From Streptomyces griseorubiginosus (GTDB lineage Bacteria > Actinomycetota > Actinomycetes > Streptomycetales > Streptomycetaceae), in NCBI RefSeq assembly GCF_001514195.1, contig NZ_KQ948734.1, forward strand, positions 1,059,076-1,123,075: DNA of 64,000 bases. Reading direction: 5' to 3'. Under the pieces are notes generated by a model, which worked only from the letters and a program-made list of their open reading frames with translations, was not told where the DNA came from and ran no database searches. A program made the translations under genes and the position numbers. Below are positions 1 to 7,146 of the stretch, in pieces; within the stretch, counting starts at the first letter, position 1, and every line of letters starts with the position of its first letter.

Positions 1-426
1 CGTCTCGCCGCGGTGACCTCGCTGTCGGAACTCCTGGTGGTGGGACGGCAGGTCCACGAGGAGGAGCGGGCGGGGGGCCACGTCGCCCTCCTCGGCCAAC
101 TCCTGGCCGGCGCCCAGACCCACGCGACCCTCGGCCCGGCCACGGCGGCCGGCCTGCGGCTGTGGATCACCGAGATCGAGCACGTCCTCACCCGCCTCCT
201 CGCGGCGACGCCTTTCGGCGAGTTCACCGACCCCGCGGGGCTGGCCCGGGCCGTAGCGGCGTCCTTCGTGGGCATCGAGCTGTACGAGGGGGTCGACGCC
301 CCTGGCGCCACGGCCGCGCTGGACGCCCTGGAGCAACTGGGCGCGCTGGTCGCTGCGCTGGAGGCGTTGGGGCCGGTGGCTCAGCGCGCGGTCCGCCACC
401 ACCTCCGCAGGACGAGCCAGCGGTAG
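1..426 (+). CDS. TetR-family regulator, C-terminal part (5' end outside window)
   Basis: The reading frame is open from base 1 and stops at TAG 424-426, so the gene begins upstream of the window. About 141 residues are visible, all helical and Ala/Leu-rich, in the style of a TetR ligand-binding domain; the stretch around FGEFTDPAGLARAV and the run of amphipathic helices ending in a basic RHHLRRTSQR tail are typical. The DNA-binding N-terminus is not visible, so ligand and targets cannot be inferred. Family assignment rests on the general look of the C-terminal domain. Confidence 0.6.
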   Translation, partial: RLAAVTSLSELLVVGRQVHEEERAGGHVALLGQLLAGAQTHATLGPATAAGLRLWITEIEHVLTRLLAATPFGEFTDPAGLARAVAASFVGIELYEGVDAPGATAALDALEQLGALVAALEALGPVAQRAVRHHLRRTSQR

Positions 427-430
427 GGGG

Positions 431-606
431 CCTACGGGGGTGCCGGGTGCGGTTGCATGGCGGCTTGCGGTCCGTCGTGGCTGGTCGCGCAGTTCCCCGC
501 GCCCCCGCTGCGCTGGGCTTGGGCCGGGCGCCTACGAAGGTGCCGGGTTCGGTTGTTCGGCGAGTGCGGCCCGGTGGGGGCTGGTCGCGCAGTTCCCCGC
601 GCCCCT
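431..606 (+). repeat. Tandem pair of a ~100-bp Streptomyces intergenic repeat
   Basis: Bases 431-506 and 531-606 align at exactly 100 bp offset: both read CCTACG..GGTGCCGGGT..CGGTTG, then a variable middle, then CTGGTCGCGCAGTTCCCCGC at 481 and 581. A third, diverged full-length copy lies at 62190-62266. The 3' core is the well-known abundant Streptomyces element; no transposase or coding capacity is associated with it. Confidence 0.85.
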
Positions 607-867
607 AGGGAGTTGCAGTCCACCTGCGCCACGACGAGCCGTTGGCCGCCGCGCCCGCCCCATCGAACCGTTCGCCGCGTACGGCGCGAAGGGGACGGGG
701 TGGGGGGTGTCCGCCCGCAGCGGCCGGCGTCCGGAGCCGAGAACTGATCGAGGGACCGAGCCGCCGGACCGAGGACGGATACCCCCCACCCCGGCACCGA
801 CCCACCCACCGGGCGAAACACGCTACGCACGCCCCCACCGAAGCCGAGCGGGCCGCCGCAGGCCTCC

Positions 868-888
868 AGGGGCGCGGGGAACTGCGCA
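868..888 (-). repeat. Inverted core copy of the same repeat
   Basis: AGGGGCGCGGGGAACTGCGC is the reverse complement of the 3' core of the repeats at 480-505 and 580-606. Only the core is present; the upstream 60 bp of the full unit is not recognisable. With the plus-strand copies it could form a long-range stem. Confidence 0.75.
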
Positions 889-987
889 AAACGCCCGCCC
901 CCACCGAACCCGCAGACAAAGACCCGCCCCCGCCCGATAGGCGAGACGGTGCTGACCACGATGTGACCGGCCGGTAAGGTCGATGCC

Positions 988-1497
988 GTGCCGAAGCCGC
1001 TCAGTCTTCCCTTCGACCCCATCGCCCGCGCCGACGAACTCTGGAAGCAGCGCTGGGGAAACGTGCCGTCCATGGTCGCGATCACCTCGATCATGCGCGC
1101 GCAGCAGATCCTGCTCGGCGAGGTCGACGCGGTGGTCAAGCCGTACGGGCTGACGTTCGCACGGTACGAGGCGCTGGTGCTGCTCAACTTCGCCAAGGCG
1201 GGCGAACTGCCGATGTCGAAGATCGGTGAGCGCCTCATGGTCCACCCCACCTCGGTCACCAACACCGTGGACCGCCTGGTCAGGTCCGGCCTGGTCGACA
1301 AGCGTCCCAACCCCAACGACGGCCGCGGCACCCTCGCCTCCATCACGGACAAGGGCCGCGAGGTCGTCGAGGCCGCCACCCGCGACCTCATGGCGATGGA
1401 CTTCGGCCTCGGCGTCTACGACGCGGAGGAATGCGCGGAGATCTTCGCGATGCTGCGCCCGCTGAGGGTGTCGGCGGGGGACTTCGACGAGGTATGA
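988..1497 (+). CDS. MarR-family transcriptional regulator
   Basis: A 169-residue protein with a MarR winged helix-turn-helix over about residues 60-115: helix pair LPMSKIGERLMVHPTSVT followed by VDRLVRSGLVDK and the wing NPNDGRGTLASITDKGREVV. It begins PKPLSLPFDPIARADELW, a conserved type of N-terminal extension in actinobacterial MarR proteins. The start is GTG 988; the nearby ATG at 983 is out of frame. It probably acts as a homodimeric repressor with an unknown ligand. The small membrane-protein gene downstream is co-oriented about 80 bp away and could be a target, but no clear operator is visible. Confidence 0.85.
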   Translation: MPKPLSLPFDPIARADELWKQRWGNVPSMVAITSIMRAQQILLGEVDAVVKPYGLTFARYEALVLLNFAKAGELPMSKIGERLMVHPTSVTNTVDRLVRSGLVDKRPNPNDGRGTLASITDKGREVVEAATRDLMAMDFGLGVYDAEECAEIFAMLRPLRVSAGDFDEV

Positions 1498-1575
1498 CAC
1501 GAGCAGTGGCACGCGGAGCGGCACGAGGCTGACCCGCAGGAAGATCGCCCGGAACGCGTGGTTACGCTCGTAGGC

Positions 1576-1914
1576 ATGAAAAAGAGCGTGCTGACCCGCT
1601 ACCGCGTCATGGCCTACGTCACCGGCGTGCTGCTGGTCCTGCTGACCCTCGGCGTGATCGCGAAGTACCTGCTCGAGATCGACGGCGCCGACAGCTTCAC
1701 GACGGTCGTCGGTATCGCGCACGGCTGGCTGTACGTGGTCTACCTGGTCTTCGCCTTCGACCTGGGCTCCAAGGCGAAGTGGCCGGTCGCCAAGCAGCTG
1801 TGGGTCCTGCTCGCCGGCACCGTCCCCACCGCCGCGTTCTTCGTGGAGCGGAAGATCAGCCACGAGCTGGAGGGCACCTTCGCGGACACCGCCCCCACCC
1901 CCGTCAAGGCGTAA
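1576..1914 (+). CDS. DUF3817 small integral membrane protein
   Basis: About 112 residues with three hydrophobic segments (VTGVLLVLLTLGVIAKYLL, then the HGWLYVVYLVFAFDL segment, then LWVLLAGTVPTAAFFVE), matching the size and layout of DUF3817 proteins. ATG 1576 gives a normal start (MKKSVLTRYRVMAYV); an in-frame GTG at 1558 would add six residues but fits the family less well. Function is unknown; the family is often found beside regulators in actinomycetes. The C-terminus is Pro/Thr-rich and probably cytoplasmic. Confidence 0.8.
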   Translation: MKKSVLTRYRVMAYVTGVLLVLLTLGVIAKYLLEIDGADSFTTVVGIAHGWLYVVYLVFAFDLGSKAKWPVAKQLWVLLAGTVPTAAFFVERKISHELEGTFADTAPTPVKA

Positions 1915-1968
1915 CCCCACCGCCGTACGGCACCCGGACGGTACCCGTGCGGCGGTCGCCCAGCGGCA

Positions 1969-1990
1969 TTTACTAGGACATCCTAGTAAA
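1969..1990. promoter_or_regulatory. Perfect palindrome immediately upstream of icmA
   Basis: Arms TTTACTAGGA and TCCTAGTAAA are separated by CA. The 22-bp palindrome ends 10 bp before the icmA ATG, where a ribosome-binding site would normally lie, and no good Shine-Dalgarno is seen. It looks like a repressor operator over the start region of a short-leader or leaderless transcript. Confidence 0.7.
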
Positions 1991-2000
1991 CTGCCAGAGC

Positions 2001-3701
2001 ATGGACGCTGACGCCATCGAAGACGGCCGGCGACGCTGGCAGGCTCGGTACGACTCCTCGCGGAAGCGGGAGGGGGAGTTCAGCACGCTGTCCGGGGAGC
2101 CCTTGGAGGCCGTGTACGGGCCGCGGCCGGGGGACGTGTACGCCGGGTTCGAGCGGATCGGGTGGCCGGGGGAGTACCCGTACACGCGCGGACTGTACGC
2201 GACCGGCTACCGGGGGCGGACCTGGACGATCCGGCAGTTCGCCGGGTTCGGGAACGCCGGGCAGACCAACGAGCGGTACCGGAAGATCCTTGCAGCGGGA
2301 GGCGGCGGGCTCTCCGTAGCCTTCGACATGCCGACCCTCATGGGCCGCGACTCCGACGACCCCCGCTCGCTCGGCGAGGTCGGTCACTGCGGGGTGGCGG
2401 TCGACTCCGCCGCCGACATGGAGGTCCTGTTCCGGGGCATCCCGCTCGGGGACGTGACCACGTCCATGACCATCAGCGGGCCCGCCGTCCCCGTCTTCTG
2501 CATGTACCTCGTCGCCGCCGAACGCCAGGGCGTCGACCCCGCCGTCCTCGACGGCACCCTCCAGACCGACATCTTCAAGGAGTACATCGCGCAGAAGGAG
2601 TGGCTCTTCCCGCCCGAGCCGCACCTGCGCCTCATCGGCGACCTGATGGAGTACTGCGCGTCCCGTATCCCCGCCTACAAACCGCTGTCCGTCTCCGGGT
2701 ACCACATCCGGGAGGCCGGCTCGACGGCCGCGCAGGAGCTGGCGTACACGCTGGCGGACGGCTTCGGGTACGTCGAGCTGGGGCTCTCGCGCGGCCTGGA
2801 CGTCGACGTCTTCGCACCCGGCCTCTCCTTCTTCTTCGACGCGCACGTCGACTTCTTCGAGGAGATCGCCAAGTTCCGTGCCGCACGGCGCATTTGGGCC
2901 CGCTGGATGCGGGACGTGTACGGCGCCCGGTCCGACCGGGCCCAGTGGCTGCGCTTCCACACCCAGACCGCCGGGGTCTCGCTGACCGCCCAGCAGCCGT
3001 ACAACAACGTCGTCCGTACGGCGGTGGAGGCGCTGGCGGCCGTCCTGGGCGGCACCAACTCGCTGCACACCAACGCCCTGGACGAGACGCTCGCCCTTCC
3101 CTCCGAGCAGGCCGCGGAGATCGCGTTGCGCACCCAGCAGGTGCTCATGGAGGAGACCGGGGTGGCCAATGTGGCCGATCCGCTGGGCGGTTCGTGGTTC
3201 GTCGAGCAGCTGACGGACCGGATCGAGACGGACGCCGAGAAGATCTTCGAGCAGATCAGGGAGCGTGGACTCAGGGCGCACCCCGACGGCCGGCACCCCG
3301 TCGGGCCCCTCACCTCCGGGATCCTGCGGGGCATCGACGACGGCTGGTTCACCGGCGAGATCGCGGAGGCCGCCTTCCGTCACCAACAGGCCCTGGAGAA
3401 GGGCGAGAAGAAGGTCGTGGGCGTGAACGTCCACCACGGCTCGGTCACCGGCGACCTGGAGATCCTGCGGGTGAGTCACGAGGTGGAGCGGGAGCAGGTG
3501 CGAGCCCTCGCGGGGCGGAGGGCGGGGCGGGACGAGGGAACTGTCAGAACTGCCCTGGACGGCATGCTCGTTGCCGCCCGCGACGGGACCGGCATGATCG
3601 AGCCCATGCTGGACGCCGTACGCGCGGAGGCGACCCTGGGGGAGATCTGCGGGCTGTTGCGGGAGGAGTGGGGCGTGTACACGGAGCCGCCCGGGTTCTG
3701 A
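2001..3701 (+). CDS. icmA: Isobutyryl-CoA mutase, large (substrate-binding) subunit
   Basis: A 566-residue methylmalonyl-CoA-mutase-type TIM-barrel subunit without the C-terminal cobalamin-binding domain (no DxHxxG module), so it needs a separate small subunit, not present in this window. It interconverts isobutyryl-CoA and n-butyryl-CoA using coenzyme B12. Substrate class follows from two positions: the residue equivalent to MCM Tyr89 is Phe80 (WTIRQFAGF) and that equivalent to MCM Arg207 is Gln198 (KEYIAQKEW), the pair known for isobutyryl-CoA mutases. Length equals the S. cinnamonensis IcmA length. It links valine and fatty-acid catabolism to butyryl/isobutyryl-CoA supply for polyketides. 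A palindrome abuts the start. Confidence 0.92.
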   Translation: MDADAIEDGRRRWQARYDSSRKREGEFSTLSGEPLEAVYGPRPGDVYAGFERIGWPGEYPYTRGLYATGYRGRTWTIRQFAGFGNAGQTNERYRKILAAGGGGLSVAFDMPTLMGRDSDDPRSLGEVGHCGVAVDSAADMEVLFRGIPLGDVTTSMTISGPAVPVFCMYLVAAERQGVDPAVLDGTLQTDIFKEYIAQKEWLFPPEPHLRLIGDLMEYCASRIPAYKPLSVSGYHIREAGSTAAQELAYTLADGFGYVELGLSRGLDVDVFAPGLSFFFDAHVDFFEEIAKFRAARRIWARWMRDVYGARSDRAQWLRFHTQTAGVSLTAQQPYNNVVRTAVEALAAVLGGTNSLHTNALDETLALPSEQAAEIALRTQQVLMEETGVANVADPLGGSWFVEQLTDRIETDAEKIFEQIRERGLRAHPDGRHPVGPLTSGILRGIDDGWFTGEIAEAAFRHQQALEKGEKKVVGVNVHHGSVTGDLEILRVSHEVEREQVRALAGRRAGRDEGTVRTALDGMLVAARDGTGMIEPMLDAVRAEATLGEICGLLREEWGVYTEPPGF

Positions 3702-3710
3702 GCGACCCAC

Positions 3711-3800
3711 ACAGTCGCGACCTGGCCCGATGCGACGTACGTCGTCGCGACCCACCCTGCTGCGACGTACATCGTCGCGACCCACCCCGATGCGGCCTAC
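3711..3800. repeat. Three tandem 30-bp repeats between icmA and tetR
   Basis: Units 3711-3740, 3741-3770 and 3771-3800 share the frame N3-GTCGCGACC..CC..G.TGCG.C.TAC with few mismatches. The last unit overlaps the TAG stop (3797-3799) of the convergent tetR gene, so the array probably grew from the 3' end of tetR. Confidence 0.8.
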
Positions 3801-4423
3801 CCCGGCGGCGTCCCCGCCAGGCCCGTCAGCAGGACCCGCGTGAAGCCGTGCACCCATGCCTCGTCCGCCGGTTCCGCGCTGACCAGCGTGCGGTGGACCA
3901 CCGCACCCGCGACCATGTCGAAGATCAGGTCGACCGTGCGGGCCGCCTCCTCGGGGTCCGCCTCCGGAGGCAGCTCACCGCGGGCCTGGGCGCGTTCGCG
4001 GCCCTCCAGGACCAGGCGTTTCTGGCGGTCGACGATCGACGAGCGGATGCGTTCGCGCAGCGCGTCGTCGCGGCAGGACTCCGCCACCACCGCCATCAGC
4101 CCGTTCCTGGCCTCCGGCCGTGCCAGGATCGCCGCGAACTGGAGGACCACGCCCTCGATGTCGTCGGCCAGGGTGCCGCGGTCGGGGAGCTGGAGTTCGT
4201 CGAAGAGTTCGGCCACCGCGTCGACGACGAGTTCGTTCTTGCCGGCCCAGCGGCGGTAGAGGGTGGTTTTCGCGACCCCCGCACGGGTAGCCACGTCTCC
4301 CAGCGTCAGCTTCGACCAGCCCAGCTCGACCAGCGCGTCGCGCGTCGCCGCCAGGATCGCGGTGTCCGCGGCGGCGCTGCGCGGGCGCCCGGCGGTGCGC
4401 GGGGCGGGGGTGCGGCTCTGCAT
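3797..4423 (-). CDS. TetR-family transcriptional repressor
   Basis: A 208-residue TetR protein. The N-terminal HTH (residues about 15-60) contains LGDVATRAGVAKTTLYRRW, the canonical TetR recognition helix, after the Arg-rich leader MQSRTPAPRTAGRPRSA. The C-terminal half carries AARTVDLIFDMVAGAVVHRT and DEAWVHGFTRVLL, typical of TetR C-terminal domains. ATG 4423 is used; frames extending upstream have no good start. It diverges from the thioredoxin gene and a palindrome at 4507-4523 in the shared region is its likely autoregulatory operator. The convergent neighbour icmA has a different palindrome, so control of icmA by this protein is not supported by sequence. Confidence 0.9.
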   Translation of the reverse strand: MQSRTPAPRTAGRPRSAAADTAILAATRDALVELGWSKLTLGDVATRAGVAKTTLYRRWAGKNELVVDAVAELFDELQLPDRGTLADDIEGVVLQFAAILARPEARNGLMAVVAESCRDDALRERIRSSIVDRQKRLVLEGRERAQARGELPPEADPEEAARTVDLIFDMVAGAVVHRTLVSAEPADEAWVHGFTRVLLTGLAGTPPG

Positions 4424-4506
4424 CCCACGACCATAACGGGGGTTTCCCGTGGCGCAGTGAGGGAGATCACCGGGGTGGGGTACCGGGCGGGCACTCAGTG
4501 CCATTA

Positions 4507-4523
4507 CGCTACGACTCGTAGCG
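4507..4523. promoter_or_regulatory. Operator-like palindrome between tetR and thioredoxin genes
   Basis: Arms CGCTACGA and TCGTAGCG flank a single C. It lies 84 bp upstream of the minus-strand tetR start and 148 bp upstream of the plus-strand thioredoxin gene. Size and symmetry fit a TetR dimer site. Confidence 0.55.
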
Positions 4524-4670
4524 AAAGCTGGCGACGGACGTGCGCGAGCGGACGCGAACGAGTGGAGGGCACGCACGGCGTGGGGTGGGGACCCGGCGCC
4601 GGAGCCGCCCCGCACGACCGGCTTTCACCATGCTTTTCACACACGCGCGTGGACGGGGGAGGATAGGCGC

Positions 4671-5657
4671 ATGCAGCCACGGAACATGTCCATGAGCGGA
4701 GTCGTCGACCTCGCCGCGGTGAAGGCGGCCCAGGAGGCCAAGGCGAAGGCGGAGCAGGCGCGCGCCGAGGCGGCCCGGCAGGGCGGCGGCCCGGGTGCCG
4801 TCTCCCCGGCCGATCTCGTCATCGACGTCGACGAGGCGGGGTTCGAGCGCGATGTCCTCCAGCGGTCCACCGAGGTCCCGGTCGTCATCGACTTCTGGGC
4901 CGAGTGGTGCGAGCCCTGCAAGCAGCTGAGCCCGGTCCTCGAGCAGCTCGTCGTGGAGTACGGCGGACGCCTGCTCCTCGCCAAGATCGACGTCGACGCC
5001 AACCAGATGCTGATGCAGCAGTTCGGGGTGCAGGGCATCCCGGCCGTCTTCGCCGTCGTCGCCGGCCAGGCCCTGCCGCTCTTCCAGGGCGCGGCCGGCA
5101 AGGAGCAGATCCAGCAGACCCTGGACCAGCTGGTGCAGGTCGCCGAGCAGCGCTTCGGGCTCACCGGACTCACGGTGGACCCGGACGCCGTGCCCGGGGG
5201 CGGTGCCGGGGCCCAGCAGGCGGCCGCGGTGCCGGCGGGGCCGTACGACGCGCTCCTCGAGGCCGCCGTACAGGCCCTGGACGCGGGGGACTTCGGCGGT
5301 GCCGTCCAGGCCTACAAGAACGTGCTGAGCGACGACCCGGGCAACTCGGAGGCCAAACTGGGTCTCGCCCAGGCGGAGTTGCTCCAGCGAGTGCAGTCCC
5401 TGGATCCGCAGCGCACCCGTCAGGACGCGGCCGAGAAGCCGGGTGACGCGCAGGCGCAGATCGCCGCCGCCGACCTGGACCTGGTGGGCGGTCATGTGGA
5501 GGACGCCTTCGGACGGCTCATCGACACCGTGCGGCGCACGGCGGGTGACGAGCGGGACACCGTAAGGATTCGGCTACTTGAGCTCTTCGAGGTCGTCGGC
5601 GCCGACGACCCGCGGGTCTCGGCCGCGCGCCGGGCGCTGTCCCGCGCCCTGTTCTGA
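4671..5657 (+). CDS. Thioredoxin-domain protein with TPR-like C-terminus (CnoX/YbbN type)
   Basis: A 328-residue protein with a charged Ala/Lys/Glu N-terminal helix (about 15-40), a thioredoxin fold (about 45-155) and a helical TPR-like C-terminal region (about 185-328). The active site is WAEWCEPCKQL with Cys80 and Cys83. This architecture matches the CnoX/YbbN family, chaperone-like holdases linked to GroEL and thioredoxin in E. coli; whether this one is redox-active is inference from the retained CxPC pair. ATG 4671 follows GGGGAGGA at 7 bp spacing. No signal peptide is present, so it is cytoplasmic. A hairpin terminator candidate follows at 5705. Confidence 0.85.
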   Translation: MQPRNMSMSGVVDLAAVKAAQEAKAKAEQARAEAARQGGGPGAVSPADLVIDVDEAGFERDVLQRSTEVPVVIDFWAEWCEPCKQLSPVLEQLVVEYGGRLLLAKIDVDANQMLMQQFGVQGIPAVFAVVAGQALPLFQGAAGKEQIQQTLDQLVQVAEQRFGLTGLTVDPDAVPGGGAGAQQAAAVPAGPYDALLEAAVQALDAGDFGGAVQAYKNVLSDDPGNSEAKLGLAQAELLQRVQSLDPQRTRQDAAEKPGDAQAQIAAADLDLVGGHVEDAFGRLIDTVRRTAGDERDTVRIRLLELFEVVGADDPRVSAARRALSRALF

Positions 5658-5704
5658 GGACGCGTCCGGGCGGGGCGCGAGCCCGGTTCTGACCAGTCGC
5701 TAAA

Positions 5705-5728
5705 CACCCCGGCATGTGATGCCGGAGT
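5705..5728 (+). terminator. Hairpin terminator candidate after the thioredoxin gene
   Basis: Stem CACCCCGGCAT / ATGCCGGAGTG with loop GTG and one C-A mismatch, 48 bp after the stop codon; followed by AAAGATTT but no long T-run, as is common in Streptomyces. Confidence 0.5.
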
Positions 5729-5754
5729 GAAAGATTTGCCGTCAGGGTGTCGAT

Positions 5755-5792
5755 GCGGCCGCACTTTGCCAAAACTTGGCAATTGCGGCCGC
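5755..5792. promoter_or_regulatory. Nested palindrome with two concentric arm pairs
   Basis: Outer arms GCGGCCGCA (5755-5763) and TGCGGCCGC (5784-5792) enclose inner arms TTGCCAA (5766-5772) and TTGGCAA (5776-5782). The inner pair resembles a dimeric repressor site; as RNA the whole could fold into one stem with small internal loops. Confidence 0.5.
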
Positions 5793-5794
5793 TG

Positions 5795-5807
5795 TTACTT
5801 CCAGTAA
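5795..5807. promoter_or_regulatory. TTACT-N3-AGTAA palindrome, copy 1
   Basis: TTACT TCC AGTAA directly follows the nested palindrome. A second copy with a 4-bp spacer lies 127 bp downstream, suggesting a two-site operator for the DUF6230 operon. Confidence 0.45.
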
Positions 5808-5921
5808 GTCAGAGGCGTTGAACTGTCGGTTTCTGTCCACCGATCAACTGCTTTGTCCTCCCCCTCTCTGACACCCAGAGTCGCCGACCGAGACCAGCGG
5901 GTCGTTGTTCGGTTATCCGGC

Positions 5922-5939
5922 CGTTACTACCGAGTAACG
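5922..5939. promoter_or_regulatory. CGTTACT-N4-AGTAACG palindrome, copy 2
   Basis: Perfect 7-bp arms around ACCG. Shares the TTACT/AGTAA half-sites with copy 1. About 380 bp upstream of the DUF6230 start, so either the promoter is far upstream with a long leader or the site is remote. Confidence 0.5.
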
Positions 5940-6318
5940 AAGCCCCTTGTGCGGGCGGCGAGAATGCACCACGATCGGCGACGCTCGGTCCTTTCCCGTA
6001 CCCCGACAGCCGGTCGGGCCACGGGAGTCCCTGGGTCCCCACCGAGCAGAACCGGCGGCAGGTGCGCCGGTTCTTGGACAGGGGGGTCTTCGTCCACAGG
6101 GCGAAGCCTGTCCAGCAAGGTTGTGCGTGATGCGTGTCAGGCGCGACCAGTGGTTGTCGCTCGGGGGTGATCGCCGGTGATCGGTGCGCGGTTCGCGCCT
6201 CCGAAGGCAGGCGCTCTCCTTCCCGAGGACGTAGCACTTCTCCCATCCCTGCCCGGCTGAGCCGTCCTTTCGAGAGGGCAGTCAGGGCCAGGAGATGTAC
6301 GTCCGAGAAGGAGGAAAT

Positions 6319-6960
6319 ATGGAGTCCCAGGTGCGTGGCGGGACCAGATGGAAGCGGTTCGCTGTGGTCATGGTGCCCAGCGTCGCCGCGGCCGCCGCGG
6401 TGGGCGTCGGGCTTGCGCAGGGTGCGCTCGCCGCGTCGTTCAGCGTGTCCGGCCAGCAGTTCAAGGTGTCGGCGGCTGAGCTGCACGGCACGGGCTTCGC
6501 TCAGTACGGCGGTATAGACACCGTCTACAAGCAGGTCGACGGCAAGGAAAAGACCCAGGTGCCGGTCGCGATCTCGTCGTTCGACGACGCGACCATCAGC
6601 AAGATGTGCCAGTCGGTCAAGACCACCATCCCCCTCATCAACAAGACGTTCTACCTGCGTCTTGACGCGGGTGGTGGCAAGACGCCGGTCGCGGCCCACA
6701 ACCTGTACATCGATGTTGCCGACCTCCAGGCCAACGCGGAGTTCACCAACATCGACATCGGCGTCGCGGTCAAGGACAAGACCCGCGGTCCCGACGTGAA
6801 GGCCGGCGAGAACGTGCTGCCGGGCGGCTTCGCCCAGCAGGCGGAGAAGGCCGACCTCTACGACGTCAAGCAGACGGCCTGGGCGACCACGGCCGGCACG
6901 TTCAAGCTGAGCGGCCTGTCGATGAAGCTCGGCACGGACGCCGACATGGAGTGCTACTGA
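6319..6960 (+). CDS. DUF6230 family exported protein
   Basis: A 213-residue protein. ATG 6319 sits behind AGAAGGAGGAAAT, a near-perfect Shine-Dalgarno, which decides the start over the in-frame ATG at 6295. The N-terminus has a charged stretch (RGGTRWKRF) then VVMVPSVAAAAAVGVGLAQG and ALAASF, a signal peptide or N-terminal anchor. The mature part is beta-rich with no catalytic motif seen. Family members are widespread in Streptomyces and some database entries call them cholesterol esterases, but nothing here supports an esterase: no GxSxG is present. It heads a three-gene unit with a DUF6114 membrane protein and a Ser-rich exported protein, implying joint work at the cell surface. Confidence 0.8.
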   Translation: MESQVRGGTRWKRFAVVMVPSVAAAAAVGVGLAQGALAASFSVSGQQFKVSAAELHGTGFAQYGGIDTVYKQVDGKEKTQVPVAISSFDDATISKMCQSVKTTIPLINKTFYLRLDAGGGKTPVAAHNLYIDVADLQANAEFTNIDIGVAVKDKTRGPDVKAGENVLPGGFAQQAEKADLYDVKQTAWATTAGTFKLSGLSMKLGTDADMECY

Positions 6961-7006
6961 CGGCTCCGGCACCGGGGTGTCCTGGGGGCGGCTGAGCCGT
7001 CCTCAG

Positions 7007-7038
7007 GGGGGCGGCGGAGCGTTCGCTCCTCCGCCCCC
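7007..7038 (+). promoter_or_regulatory. Intra-operon hairpin between DUF6230 and DUF6114 genes
   Basis: Arms GGGGGCGG-C-GGAGCG and CGCTCC-T-CCGCCCCC can pair with one mismatch around TT, about 47 bp after the DUF6230 stop. It may be a partial terminator or an mRNA stabiliser that sets a higher level for the first gene. Confidence 0.5.
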
Positions 7039-7146
7039 GCCCGGGCGACGGGTGCCGCGCGCACCCGTACAGACTCAGATCTTCCGGCTTCACACGCCCA
7101 CGGCCGAGCCGGTACGAACTTCCACCGGACCCAGGGAGCTTTTTCC

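Larger units (their letters stand above)
427..987. other. Repeat-rich 561-bp intergenic region without a credible gene
   Basis: No frame here has a ribosome-binding site with sensible codon use; long frames on both strands are Pro/Arg/Gly-rich by-products of GC-rich repeat DNA. The stretch holds two 100-bp-period repeat copies (431-606) and an inverted core copy (868-888). The last 30 bp before 988 carry the leader of the MarR gene. Confidence 0.8.
5658..6318. other. 661-bp intergenic leader upstream of the DUF6230 operon
   Basis: No convincing gene is seen. The stretch is unusually rich in dyads: a terminator-like hairpin (5705-5728), a nested palindrome (5755-5792), two TTACT/AGTAA palindromes (5795-5807, 5922-5939), a stem AACCGGCG/CGCCGGTT with a 7-nt loop (6050-6072) and a stem GGACAGG/CCTGTCC enclosing CTTCG/CGAAG (6076-6113). 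The last two could be part of a long structured 5' leader. A perfect ribosome-binding site ends the region. Confidence 0.7.

Noticed and set aside
432..1391. Minus-strand 319-residue frame across the repeats and the MarR gene
   Set aside because: Repeat-derived Gly/Arg/Pro-rich sequence; the MarR frame explains the region.
2001..3701. Annotation as methylmalonyl-CoA mutase
   Set aside because: Phe80 and Gln198 replace the Tyr and Arg that bind the carboxylate, and the B12 domain is absent, so isobutyryl-CoA mutase is the better call.
2162..4666. 834-residue plus-strand frame over icmA and tetR
   Set aside because: Arg/Pro-rich composition and no ribosome-binding site; it is a shadow of icmA in another frame.
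5853..6517. Plus-strand frames in the DUF6230 leader
   Set aside because: Ser/Arg-rich, no homology seen, overlap each other and several dyads; treated as non-coding leader.
6319..6960. Cholesterol esterase annotation for the DUF6230 protein
   Set aside because: No GxSxG nucleophile elbow or catalytic triad pattern is visible.
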